Source: Ascidiimonas meishanensis (GTDB lineage: Bacteria; Bacteroidota; Bacteroidia; Flavobacteriales; Flavobacteriaceae). Taken from it: a DNA stretch of 64,000 nucleotides. The first letter of the stretch is position 1. Every line of letters starts with the position of its first letter. The notes under the pieces are model-generated. The model searched no databases. It saw nothing but the letters and a program-made list of their open reading frames with translations, and was not told where the DNA came from. Positions 35,885-43,926 of this stretch are shown piece by piece. Both the position numbers and the translations under genes were made by a program. The stretch lies in NCBI RefSeq assembly GCF_037782385.1, contig NZ_JBBEXD010000001.1, forward strand, positions 372,001 through 436,000, given 5' to 3'.

Positions 35885-36008
35885 CTGCTTAAAATTTAAA
35901 ATTCATAGATAGGAAAATGTTTTTTGTAGAATACTCTATTTCTTTTTAAATAGTATCAATTCCAAATAAAAATAAGAGTTGGCAATTACTTTTCCACACA
36001 CAAAACCT

Positions 36009-36016
36009 TAAATTTG
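36009..36016 (+). promoter_or_regulatory. Promoter -7 box for fumC (TAAATTTG)
   Basis: TAAATTTG matches TAnnTTTG. A TTG at 35981-35983 lies 25 bp upstream, slightly beyond the usual spacing. The ATG is 27 bp downstream. Confidence 0.5.
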
Positions 36017-36042
36017 TATTCATTTTTTAAACGGATTATTTT

Positions 36043-37440
36043 ATGACGAAGTTCAGAATAGAAAAAGACACCATGGGGGAAGTGCAGGTTCCCGCAGATA
36101 AATTATGGGGGGCACAAACAGAAAGATCCAGGAATAATTTTAAAATTGGAGCTCCTTCCTCAATGCCCTTAGAAATCATTTATGGGTTTGCTTTTCTCAA
36201 AAAGGCAGCTGCATATACTAATTGTGAACTTGGAGTACTTCCAATTGAAAAAAGAGATCTCATCGGTAAAGTATGTGATGAAATTTTAGAAGGAATGCAT
36301 GACGATCAATTTCCTTTGGTTATATGGCAAACGGGTTCTGGTACTCAAAGCAATATGAATGTAAATGAGGTAATTGCCAATAGAGCGCATCAATTAGCTG
36401 GAAAAAAAATTGGCGAAGGTGATAAAACTTTGCAACCTAATGATGATGTTAATAAATCACAATCCTCCAATGATACGTTCCCTACAGGTATGCATATCGC
36501 AGCCTATAAATTAATCATAGAGAATACCATTCCAGGAATTACGCAACTTAGAGAGACTCTTAAAGATAAAGCTATAGAATTCAAAAATGTGGTTAAAATA
36601 GGTCGTACCCACTTAATGGATGCAACTCCTCTAACCTTAGGCCAAGAGTTTTCTGGATATGTATCACAATTAGATCATGGTCTTAAATCTCTTGTAAATT
36701 CATTAGCGCATCTTTCAGAATTAGCACTGGGTGGAACCGCAGTTGGTACTGGAATAAACACACCTAAAGGTTATGCCAAAAGAGTTTCAGAATTTATTGC
36801 AAAATTCACAGAACTTCCATTTATTACCGCCGAAAATAAATTTGAAGCACTAGCAGCGCACGATGCACTCGTAGAAACCCATGGGGCCCTTAAACAATTG
36901 GCAGTTTCTTTAAATAAGATTGCAAATGATATAAGATTAATGGCATCTGGACCACGAAGTGGAATTGGCGAACTTATTATTCCTGCTAATGAACCTGGCA
37001 GCTCTATCATGCCAGGAAAGGTAAACCCTACACAATGTGAGGCACTCACCATGGTATGTGCTCAGGTTATTGGGAATGATGTGGCTATAGCAGTAGGCGG
37101 TGCACAAGGCCACTATGAGTTAAATGTATTTAAACCCGTTATGGCAGCTAATTTATTGCAATCTGCAAGATTACTGGGGGATGCATGTAGGAGTTTTGAT
37201 TTGCATTGTGCAAAGGGTATACAGCCTAACAAAGAGCGTATTGATGAACTAGTTACCAAGAGCCTTATGTTAGTTACTGCATTGAATACTAAAATTGGTT
37301 ATTATAAGGCTGCCGAAATTGCTAATACTGCCCATAAAAACGGTACAACTCTTAAAGAAGAGGCTATAAATTTAGGGTATCTCACTGCAGAACAGTTTGA
37401 CGAATGGGTAAAACCAGAAGACATGGTGGGGTCTCTTTAA
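36043..37440 (+). CDS. fumC: Class II fumarate hydratase
   Basis: A 465-aa oxygen-stable fumarase of the TCA cycle, interconverting fumarate and malate. Motifs include the N-terminal D-T-M-G-E-V-Q-V-P-A, T-G-S-G-T-Q-S-N-M-N near residue 98, the catalytic-site G-R-T-H-L-M-D-A-T near 187 and the superfamily signature G-S-S-I-M-P-G-K-V-N-P near 320. The length equals that of E. coli FumC. It is a single-gene unit closed by a strong terminator. Confidence 0.97.
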   Translation: MTKFRIEKDTMGEVQVPADKLWGAQTERSRNNFKIGAPSSMPLEIIYGFAFLKKAAAYTNCELGVLPIEKRDLIGKVCDEILEGMHDDQFPLVIWQTGSGTQSNMNVNEVIANRAHQLAGKKIGEGDKTLQPNDDVNKSQSSNDTFPTGMHIAAYKLIIENTIPGITQLRETLKDKAIEFKNVVKIGRTHLMDATPLTLGQEFSGYVSQLDHGLKSLVNSLAHLSELALGGTAVGTGINTPKGYAKRVSEFIAKFTELPFITAENKFEALAAHDALVETHGALKQLAVSLNKIANDIRLMASGPRSGIGELIIPANEPGSSIMPGKVNPTQCEALTMVCAQVIGNDVAIAVGGAQGHYELNVFKPVMAANLLQSARLLGDACRSFDLHCAKGIQPNKERIDELVTKSLMLVTALNTKIGYYKAAEIANTAHKNGTTLKEEAINLGYLTAEQFDEWVKPEDMVGSL

Positions 37441-37451
37441 AATAAATTTAG

Positions 37452-37480
37452 AAACGCTGCCAATGCAGCGTTTTTTATTT
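37452..37480 (+). terminator. Terminator after fumC
   Basis: 9-bp stem AAACGCTGC / GCAGCGTTT, loop CAAT, then TTTATTT. Confidence 0.9.
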
Positions 37481-37494
37481 CTAATCACTTTAGA

Positions 37495-38736
37495 TTGAAA
37501 ATACTTTTATACAATATTAAGCAACTGCTCCAAGTAAGACAAAAGAGCATTTCTTTTGTAAAAGGTGCTGAAATGAAAGAACTTCCATTACTAGAAAATG
37601 CGTTCTTAACCTCTTCTGAAGGTAGAATTACTAATTTTGGTAAGATGGAGGAATGTCCAGAAATTTCTGCATTTGATGAGGCCTATGATTGCACTGGAAG
37701 GCTCGTCTTACCAACATGGTGCGATAGTCATACACATCTTGTTTTTGCTGGGAATAGAGAAAATGAGTTTAGGGATAAAATTCAAGGACTCTCATATGAA
37801 CAAATCGCAGCAAGAGGTGGCGGAATCCTTAATTCAGTAGAAAAGTTAAGAAATACTTCAGAAAGGGAACTCTATAAACAGGCATCAGAAAGGCTCAAAT
37901 CTGTTATTGCGATGGGTACGGGTGCTATCGAAATAAAAAGTGGATATGGTCTTAACACGGAATCAGAGTTAAAAATGCTCAGAGTAATTAAAAGGCTTCA
38001 AAATGAGTATCCTGTTGAAATTAAGGCTACATTTCTAGGAGCGCATGCTATACCAAATCGGTTTAAAAATAGAAAAGCTGAATATTTGAATCTTATTATT
38101 ACTGAGATGCTTCCTGAAATCTCAAAATTACAATTAGCAGATTTTATTGATGTATTCTGTGAACAAAATTATTTCTCAGTCAACGAGACCAAAAGAATAC
38201 TTGAAGCCGCCAATGAATATGGTCTTTCCGCCAAAATACATGTAAATCAATTTTCTATTTTGGGCGGTATTAAGGTTGCTTGTGATTTAAATGCGAGATC
38301 AGTAGACCATTTAGAGCTTCTAGATGATGATGATATTTGCGCGCTTAAAAATAGTACTACAATTCCTGTAGCTTTGCCCGGATGTTCCTTTTTTCTTGGA
38401 ATTCCATATACGCCTGCAAGAAAAATTATGGAAGAAGGGATTGCTTTGGCATTAGCATCTGACTATAATCCGGGATCTGCCCCTTCGGGCAATATGAATT
38501 TTGTAGTTTCCCTTGCCTGTATTAAAATGAAAATGACCCCAGAAGAAGCTATTAATGCTGCCACTATTAATGGGGCTTATGCTATGGGCTTGGAAAATAC
38601 GGTTGGAACTATCACGATAGGCAAAAAGGCTAATTTTATGATGACTAAAAAAATAGAGAATTATAATTTTTTACCCTATTCTTTTGGAAATCATCAAATA
38701 GAAAACGTATTTATTAAGGGTACTTTAATACAATAA
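37495..38736 (+). CDS. hutI: Imidazolonepropionase (histidine degradation), TTG start
   Basis: A 413-aa amidohydrolase that opens the imidazolone ring to give formiminoglutamate. The metal motif D-S-H-T-H lies near residue 78; other ligands sit in H-V-N-Q-F (about 246) and A-S-D-Y-N-P-G-S (about 322). The start is a TTG: the first ATG in frame (about 37573) would remove the conserved N-terminal strand (L-L-Y-N-I-K-Q-L-L-Q-V-R). It pairs with the formimidoylglutamase at 39794 across an opposite-strand gene. hutH and hutU are not in the window. Confidence 0.93.
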   Translation: MKILLYNIKQLLQVRQKSISFVKGAEMKELPLLENAFLTSSEGRITNFGKMEECPEISAFDEAYDCTGRLVLPTWCDSHTHLVFAGNRENEFRDKIQGLSYEQIAARGGGILNSVEKLRNTSERELYKQASERLKSVIAMGTGAIEIKSGYGLNTESELKMLRVIKRLQNEYPVEIKATFLGAHAIPNRFKNRKAEYLNLIITEMLPEISKLQLADFIDVFCEQNYFSVNETKRILEAANEYGLSAKIHVNQFSILGGIKVACDLNARSVDHLELLDDDDICALKNSTTIPVALPGCSFFLGIPYTPARKIMEEGIALALASDYNPGSAPSGNMNFVVSLACIKMKMTPEEAINAATINGAYAMGLENTVGTITIGKKANFMMTKKIENYNFLPYSFGNHQIENVFIKGTLIQ

Positions 38737-38765
38737 AAAACGCTCCTTAATGGGAGCGTTTTTCA
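38737..38765. terminator. Terminator between hutI and the coiled-coil protein gene
   Basis: Stem ACGCTCC / GGGAGCGT with a 5-nt loop, A-run before and TTTTT after; convergent gap. Confidence 0.88.
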
Positions 38766-38788
38766 TCAATATGATTCTTAATTTAATC

Positions 38789-39676
38789 TTATTTTAGTAC
38801 AAATTTGGAGTTACTTAACTCATTGAGTCCGGAGTCATATACTACCACCTCATAATTACCTTTAGCAAAATCATCTCCCGGCTTATTAACATAATCACAT
38901 ACATCTAATGGGGTGTTCTCGAAAAAGAAGTTAGAAACCTTACTATAAACCACAGAAGTACCATCTTCTAGTGAAGCTGTTGAATTTTCCCCTACAATAT
39001 TACCCGCAGGATCTTTTACCTGAATATAGAATTGACGATCTCCGGCATTTGCAATTTTGTTTCCTGCAACCGTGTAACATATTTTTATTTTATCTGCTCT
39101 GTTCGCTCTTGTGGTAGAAACCAATTTACCACTAGAACGCTCTTTTACCGCATCTATTGAGAATTTTGCTAGATTAAGTGCAGATCCTAGTTCAACTACT
39201 TTCGCAAGACTTGTATTTTGCTCTACAAGTGAGTCTGCTACAAACGTTTGTGTTTGTAACGCAACAATAGTACTATCTCGCTGCATTGCAATCAAAGTAT
39301 TTGATTTGCGTAGAGAATCATTTTGTGCCAAAAGAAATTTTCTTTCATTTTCCAATAGTCTAACTTGCTTTCTGTATCTGTAAAGTGCAGAAATATCTGC
39401 TTTCATAGTTTTAACAGAGTCAATGTATTGATTTATTCTTGATCTAGCTTCTACTAATTCTTGATTAGTACTTTCACTTTCTTCAATTGCTCTGTCGTAA
39501 TCGGATTTTAGATTATTTAAATCTTCAATAACAAGATTCCTATCATCAATAAGCCGCGCAGTAGTCTCTTTTTTATCTTTATAGAGGCTTGCTGTGTAAA
39601 ATAAAGTACCTATTAATACTACACCTAGCAATACTGCAACTACTTTTAATCCATTGTTGTTTTTAGATTCGGTCAT
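38789..39676 (-). CDS. Membrane-anchored coiled-coil protein of unknown function
   Basis: A 295-aa protein: short cytoplasmic N-terminus, one helix (about residues 10-30), a long coiled coil (about 35-150, rich in E, S, L, R, with D-L-N-N-L-K-S-D-Y-D-R) and a C-terminal beta domain (about 190-295) containing two Cys (K-I-C-Y-T-V and L-D-V-C-D-Y) that could form a disulfide in the periplasm. No enzyme motif is visible. Names such as chromosome partitioning protein would rest only on the coiled coil. A TAAATTTG -7 box lies about 25 bp upstream. Confidence 0.7.
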   Translation of the reverse strand: MTESKNNNGLKVVAVLLGVVLIGTLFYTASLYKDKKETTARLIDDRNLVIEDLNNLKSDYDRAIEESESTNQELVEARSRINQYIDSVKTMKADISALYRYRKQVRLLENERKFLLAQNDSLRKSNTLIAMQRDSTIVALQTQTFVADSLVEQNTSLAKVVELGSALNLAKFSIDAVKERSSGKLVSTTRANRADKIKICYTVAGNKIANAGDRQFYIQVKDPAGNIVGENSTASLEDGTSVVYSKVSNFFFENTPLDVCDYVNKPGDDFAKGNYEVVVYDSGLNELSNSKFVLK

Positions 39677-39701
39677 AATAATAAAATTTAGTTTAACGCT
39701 T

Positions 39702-39709
39702 CAAATTTA
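39702..39709 (-). promoter_or_regulatory. Candidate -7 box for the coiled-coil protein gene
   Basis: Minus strand TAAATTTG, matching TAnnTTTG, 26 bp before the ATG at 39676. Confidence 0.4.
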
Positions 39710-39793
39710 TGCGCCTAATGTATATACGTATGAAATTAGTTTTTTAGATTTACGTATCTCTATTTTTTTTCAAATCTACAATTTTTAAAATAC

Positions 39794-40819
39794 ATGCATC
39801 AAAAGCTTAAAACCTATAAATTAGAAGAAATTCAGCATATAATTGATCACCGAAAGCCAGATGTTAAAATGGGTGAGAAAATTAGTTATATACATGATAC
39901 TTCCAACCTAGAAGCACAACTTTTAGCTTCTAAATCAAAATTTGTTCTTATGGGGGTTCCAGAAGATATAGGCATTTTTGGTAATTATGGTAAACCAGGA
40001 GCAAGATTTGCATGGGATGCTACTTTGAAATCATTACTCAATATACAAAGTAATTCATACACCAAAACGGGAAAACTACTTCTGTTAGGTTATCTTGATT
40101 ATACTAAAGAGTTACAAGATTTTGATAAATCATTCCATAAAAATCAAGAATTTATTGAAAAAGCAAGGAGTCTGACTGTGGAGATTGATAAAGAAGTTAC
40201 CTATTATATAAGACTTATTGTTGCCTCAGGAAAAAAACCTATTATTATTGGTGGAGGACATAATAATTGCTACGGCATTCTTAAAGGTTGTGCATTAGCA
40301 CTTAATAAACCTATTAATGCTGTTAACATTGATGCACATACAGATTTACGTCCTTTAGAGGGTAGACATAGCGGTAATGGGTTTTCTTATGCATATAATG
40401 AAGGGTTTTTAGGGAATTATTTTGCCTTTGGGGTTCATGAAGATTTTCTTTCTAAAGAAATGCTAAAAAAAATGGCTGATCAAAAATCAAGAATTCAATT
40501 TAATACCTATGAAGAACTTGAAATAAAAAAATCAAAAGGAATGGCTTTTCAAATCAACAAAGTAAAAGACTTTATTACCAGTAGCCCTTTTGGGATTGAA
40601 GTAGACTGTGACTCCATTATAAATATTCCTAGTAGTGCCATGACACCGACCGGGTTTGATGTAAATCAGGTTCGTAATCTTGTGTATACATTCGGTAAGC
40701 AAAAAAATGCGTTATATCTGCACATATGTGAAGCGGCTCCTAATCCCGAAAATAAAAGAGAACTTGAACAGAGTGGAAAACTTATCTCCTATTTGATCCT
40801 AGATTATTTAAGAAAGTAA
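39794..40819 (+). CDS. hutG: Formimidoylglutamase (arginase/ureohydrolase family)
   Basis: A 341-aa binuclear manganese enzyme of the ureohydrolase fold. Metal ligands are visible in G-G-G-H-N-N (about residue 155), D-A-H-T-D (about 180) and E-V-D-C-D-S (about 272). With hutI close by, the likely reaction is hydrolysis of formiminoglutamate to glutamate and formamide, the last step of histidine degradation. The C-terminal E-A-A-P-N block fits Bacteroidota HutG-like proteins. Agmatinase or arginase is a less likely alternative. Confidence 0.87.
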   Translation: MHQKLKTYKLEEIQHIIDHRKPDVKMGEKISYIHDTSNLEAQLLASKSKFVLMGVPEDIGIFGNYGKPGARFAWDATLKSLLNIQSNSYTKTGKLLLLGYLDYTKELQDFDKSFHKNQEFIEKARSLTVEIDKEVTYYIRLIVASGKKPIIIGGGHNNCYGILKGCALALNKPINAVNIDAHTDLRPLEGRHSGNGFSYAYNEGFLGNYFAFGVHEDFLSKEMLKKMADQKSRIQFNTYEELEIKKSKGMAFQINKVKDFITSSPFGIEVDCDSIINIPSSAMTPTGFDVNQVRNLVYTFGKQKNALYLHICEAAPNPENKRELEQSGKLISYLILDYLRK

Positions 40820-40881
40820 AAATTTGTTCTGGAACTAAAAATCTATTTGAGTTTTTAAAAAAACACTTCTATAAATTCGTT

Positions 40882-41366
40882 ATGGTAATATTGAATTCCC
40901 TTAACGAGCTGGATCTTGATTCTAGATTAACAAGATGAAGCGATAAGTTTATAAGAGAAGTGCAATGGTTGTATGACCAAACATTTATGAATTTTGACCC
41001 TCACCTTTTTATACTACTCCAAATTATTGCGTATAAACCTAAAATAACCAATAACTTTATTTATACTAAAATAAATATTACACAGCCCACAGCAAAACAC
41101 ACAATTAAAAAATTAAACAACAAAGGTTATTTAGCTATCAGCAAAAACCAAAGTAATAACAAAAACATACTATTGAATTAAGCAGTAAAAATGAAGAACT
41201 ATAGACGAACCTTACTCCTATTAGAATCGCAATAGATCAAGTAATAAAGTCTATCATCCATTTTTCAAACCATTCTTTTCTGGAAAATAGGAGTCGTGTT
41301 GAAAAAGAGCTAACCAATTCAACCCTTCACAAGACTATTTACAACAATATTACTTCAATAAATTAA
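40882..41366 (+). pseudogene. Decayed MarR-family regulator
   Basis: Conceptual translation from the ATG at 40882 gives a MarR N-terminus (N-S-L-N-E-L-D-L-D-S-R-L-T-R), an in-frame TGA (40936-40938), then S-D-K-F-I-R-E-V-Q-W-L-Y-D-Q, F-D-P-H-L-F-I-L-L-Q and a winged-helix segment (I-T-Q-P-T-A-K-H-T-I-K-K-L-N-N-K-G-Y) up to a stop at 41179-41181. After a frameshift around 41165-41175 the match resumes (E-L-S-S-K-N-E-E-L), hits a TAG at 41202-41204, and continues to 41366 as a MarR C-terminal dimerisation helix (T-P-I-R-I-A-I-D-Q-V-I-K-S-I-I then V-E-K-E-L). Three lesions make it non-functional. A 73-aa internal frame at 40960 is only its middle. Confidence 0.8.
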
Positions 41367-41512
41367 ACTAAACAGTAATTATTTCTTTTAACCCTTCACT
41401 TTCAGATTATTTGAAGAGCCTCTAAATGGGAGTGACTTAAAAACTATTTTGTAGTAGAACCTTATCACCAGAACCAATGAATAAGTGTAAAGAATAAATT
41501 ATCAAGTGCATA
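41367..41512. other. Non-coding AT-rich gap after the MarR remnant
   Basis: 146 bp with stops in all frames and no recognisable promoter, hairpin or RNA. It may be further decayed sequence. Confidence 0.4.
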
Positions 41513-43756
41513 TTAGGCAATAGCTTCATTCTTGTTTATATTTCTTAGAATGATCTTATAAAACTCACTTTTGTCAAAGGGCTTATTAATGATATCGTTA
41601 ATCTCTGCTCTTTCTATATCTTCTTTTACATCTTCTATTTCAACCGCAGTGAGTGCCACAATGGGCGTTTCTTGGTCAAACTCTCTAATTTTAATAGAGG
41701 CATCTATTCCACTCATGAGAGGCATGTTGAGATCCATTAAAATTAAATCGTACTTATTTCTTTTCACATATTCAATAGCAGTCAACCCATTATCTACAAC
41801 CTCGCATTCAAAGTTTTCTCTTAGAAGAATGTTCTTTGTGACAATTTGATTAATCTTATTATCTTCTACGATTAACACTTTATATCCTTTACCAAAAATA
41901 CTTCCACTTACTGCATTTTTTTCAAGAATTTTTTCCTTTGCCAAATGCCCCGCACTTTCGGAGGCAATCTCAAAATTTAAATTGAAATTAAATGCAGCTC
42001 CTTCTCCTTCAGAACTGGTTAATTTTATTTCCCCATCCATTAAATCAATGAGTTTCTTAACAATAGATAATCCTAAGCCAGTTCCTTGATATTCATTATT
42101 CTCTCGATCTAATTGTGAAAAGTTTTCGAAAATTTCTTCATGTTTTTCTTTTGGAATTCCTGGTCCATCATCTTTTACAATAAAATTTACAGATGCCTTG
42201 TTTTCTTCTATTGTAATAAGCTTGAGAAATATCCAGATATTTCCATAAGAAGTAAATTTGACAGCATTACCTATTAAGTTTATTAAAATTTGTGAGAGCG
42301 GAACATCGTCCCCTTTAAGAACATTAGGAATTTTTTTATCTATATAAACATGAATTTTATTATTCTTTTTATCAAGCTGAAATTTAAACGAGTTAATAAC
42401 ATCCTCAACCAGATCCCTTATATTAAAGGGAGTTTTTTCAAAAGAAACCTTATTAGATTCTATTTTGCTAAGATTAAGAATATCATTAATTAAATTTAAT
42501 AAATAGTCTCCTGAAAATTTTAATGATTTCAGGTATTGATTCTCTTGAGAGGAAAGATTGTTTTCTTCTAATAAAAGAGATGTTAATCCAACTACTCCGT
42601 ACAAAGGAGTTCTTAATTCATGACTTACTGTAGAAATAAATTGTGATTTAAGTCTTGATAACTTTTCTGCTTCTTCTTTGGCTGCCTTTAAATGTTCATT
42701 TCGGGTTTTCAGCATATCTGTAAGCCTATTCTGTGATTGTTGGTGTTTATTCAATAAAAACCATAAGATAATTGAAAAAGCTATTAAAAGAAAAGCATAA
42801 ATGAACCAATGAAAATAAGTGCTAAAAAAGCTTTCAGAAGCTAATTGTTGATTTACTTTTTGTAGGTTTTGAGAACCCAATTTTAAAGAATCCGAAGAAA
42901 GTCTTCCTAATTCATTAGAAGCAATAACTCTATCTAGAAGTAAATTGTCTTTTATTTTTTTTACGAGTTGATTCTTAAATTCTTGCCCCTTCTTCTGAGC
43001 TATAATAGATTTGTCTGTTTCTCCTATTCTACTATATATCTCAGATTTAGCCAAATAAGCATCTGCAACCTCATCTATCATATTTGATTGCTTTCCATAG
43101 GCAACTGCCTTGTCGTAATAATTAAGTGCTAAAGAATATTGTTTTTTTATTTTGTAGTAATTACCTAAAAGAAAATTAACGTAAAACTTTTGCTGATCGC
43201 TTTCAAATTGCTTCACATACGTTTTTGCTTGGTCTAATTCTTTAAAAGCTTTGTCTAATTCTCCTGATTCTAAATAATTCCAGGCTAGGTTAATAGTTGG
43301 GGTTAGTATTTCTGATGTGTCCTTATGCTTTACCGCAATTTGCCGTGCTTTTAAATAGTAATTATTCCCTTTAACAAAGTCTTTGTGATAAACTACAGAG
43401 ATGTTCCCTAAATTATTTTGAGCTCTTCCAATGAGAGTATCGTTTCCTATGAGTCGAGCATAATCTACGGCTTTCTCATAATTTTGCTGTGCATCCTTGT
43501 AATGTGATAATTCTTCATAGTTAATACCCAGTAAATTATGGGCTAAACTGAGATGGTAAGAATCATTTGCTCTTTGAGATAAGCGAATAACTTTTTGAGC
43601 CATTAACACCGATTCTGTTAGGGCATACGAGTTTTGAAGTTTTTCTGCTTGCGCAAAAAACTTCAAAATACTATCCTTTTCGGACGTATATGTATTTTGT
43701 GGAAATACATTAAAACTAACCGATAAGATCAGAAGTGTAACTAAATACCTTTTCAA
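41513..43756 (-). CDS. TPR hybrid sensor histidine kinase/response regulator (copy 1)
   Basis: A 747-aa protein: signal peptide, periplasmic TPR repeats (about residues 40-280, G-N-D-T-L-I-G-R-A-Q-N-N-L-G-N), a membrane helix (about 312-335), a coiled linker, HisKA with the phospho-His in S-T-V-S-H-E-L-R-T-P near 375, HATPase (N-L-I-G-N-A-V-K-F near 480; D-D-G-P-G-I-P; G-T-G-L-G-L-S) and a receiver domain (Asp in L-I-L-M-D-L-N-M-P near 675). No DNA-binding output is fused. The C-terminal half is nearly superimposable on that of the next gene upstream, so these are tandem duplicates. The signal sensed is unknown. Confidence 0.9.
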   Translation of the reverse strand: MKRYLVTLLILSVSFNVFPQNTYTSEKDSILKFFAQAEKLQNSYALTESVLMAQKVIRLSQRANDSYHLSLAHNLLGINYEELSHYKDAQQNYEKAVDYARLIGNDTLIGRAQNNLGNISVVYHKDFVKGNNYYLKARQIAVKHKDTSEILTPTINLAWNYLESGELDKAFKELDQAKTYVKQFESDQQKFYVNFLLGNYYKIKKQYSLALNYYDKAVAYGKQSNMIDEVADAYLAKSEIYSRIGETDKSIIAQKKGQEFKNQLVKKIKDNLLLDRVIASNELGRLSSDSLKLGSQNLQKVNQQLASESFFSTYFHWFIYAFLLIAFSIILWFLLNKHQQSQNRLTDMLKTRNEHLKAAKEEAEKLSRLKSQFISTVSHELRTPLYGVVGLTSLLLEENNLSSQENQYLKSLKFSGDYLLNLINDILNLSKIESNKVSFEKTPFNIRDLVEDVINSFKFQLDKKNNKIHVYIDKKIPNVLKGDDVPLSQILINLIGNAVKFTSYGNIWIFLKLITIEENKASVNFIVKDDGPGIPKEKHEEIFENFSQLDRENNEYQGTGLGLSIVKKLIDLMDGEIKLTSSEGEGAAFNFNLNFEIASESAGHLAKEKILEKNAVSGSIFGKGYKVLIVEDNKINQIVTKNILLRENFECEVVDNGLTAIEYVKRNKYDLILMDLNMPLMSGIDASIKIREFDQETPIVALTAVEIEDVKEDIERAEINDIINKPFDKSEFYKIILRNINKNEAIA

Positions 43757-43926
43757 CTTTATGAACTATAACCGTGTTAATTTTAAGCATTAAAATGGAC
43801 TAAAAAAAATAAATCGATAATTAGACGATAAAGTGATTAATTTCTTGGAAGTAAGGTTAACTATGGATAGAAAGGCAAAAAATTAAAGCTAAATTCTATC
43901 ATTTATAAAATCAAAATTATACTACT
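43757..43926. other. Gap between the two kinase genes
   Basis: 170 bp, AT-rich, without a convincing TAnnTTTG box, hairpin or small gene on either strand. The absence of a terminator leaves co-transcription possible. Confidence 0.4.
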
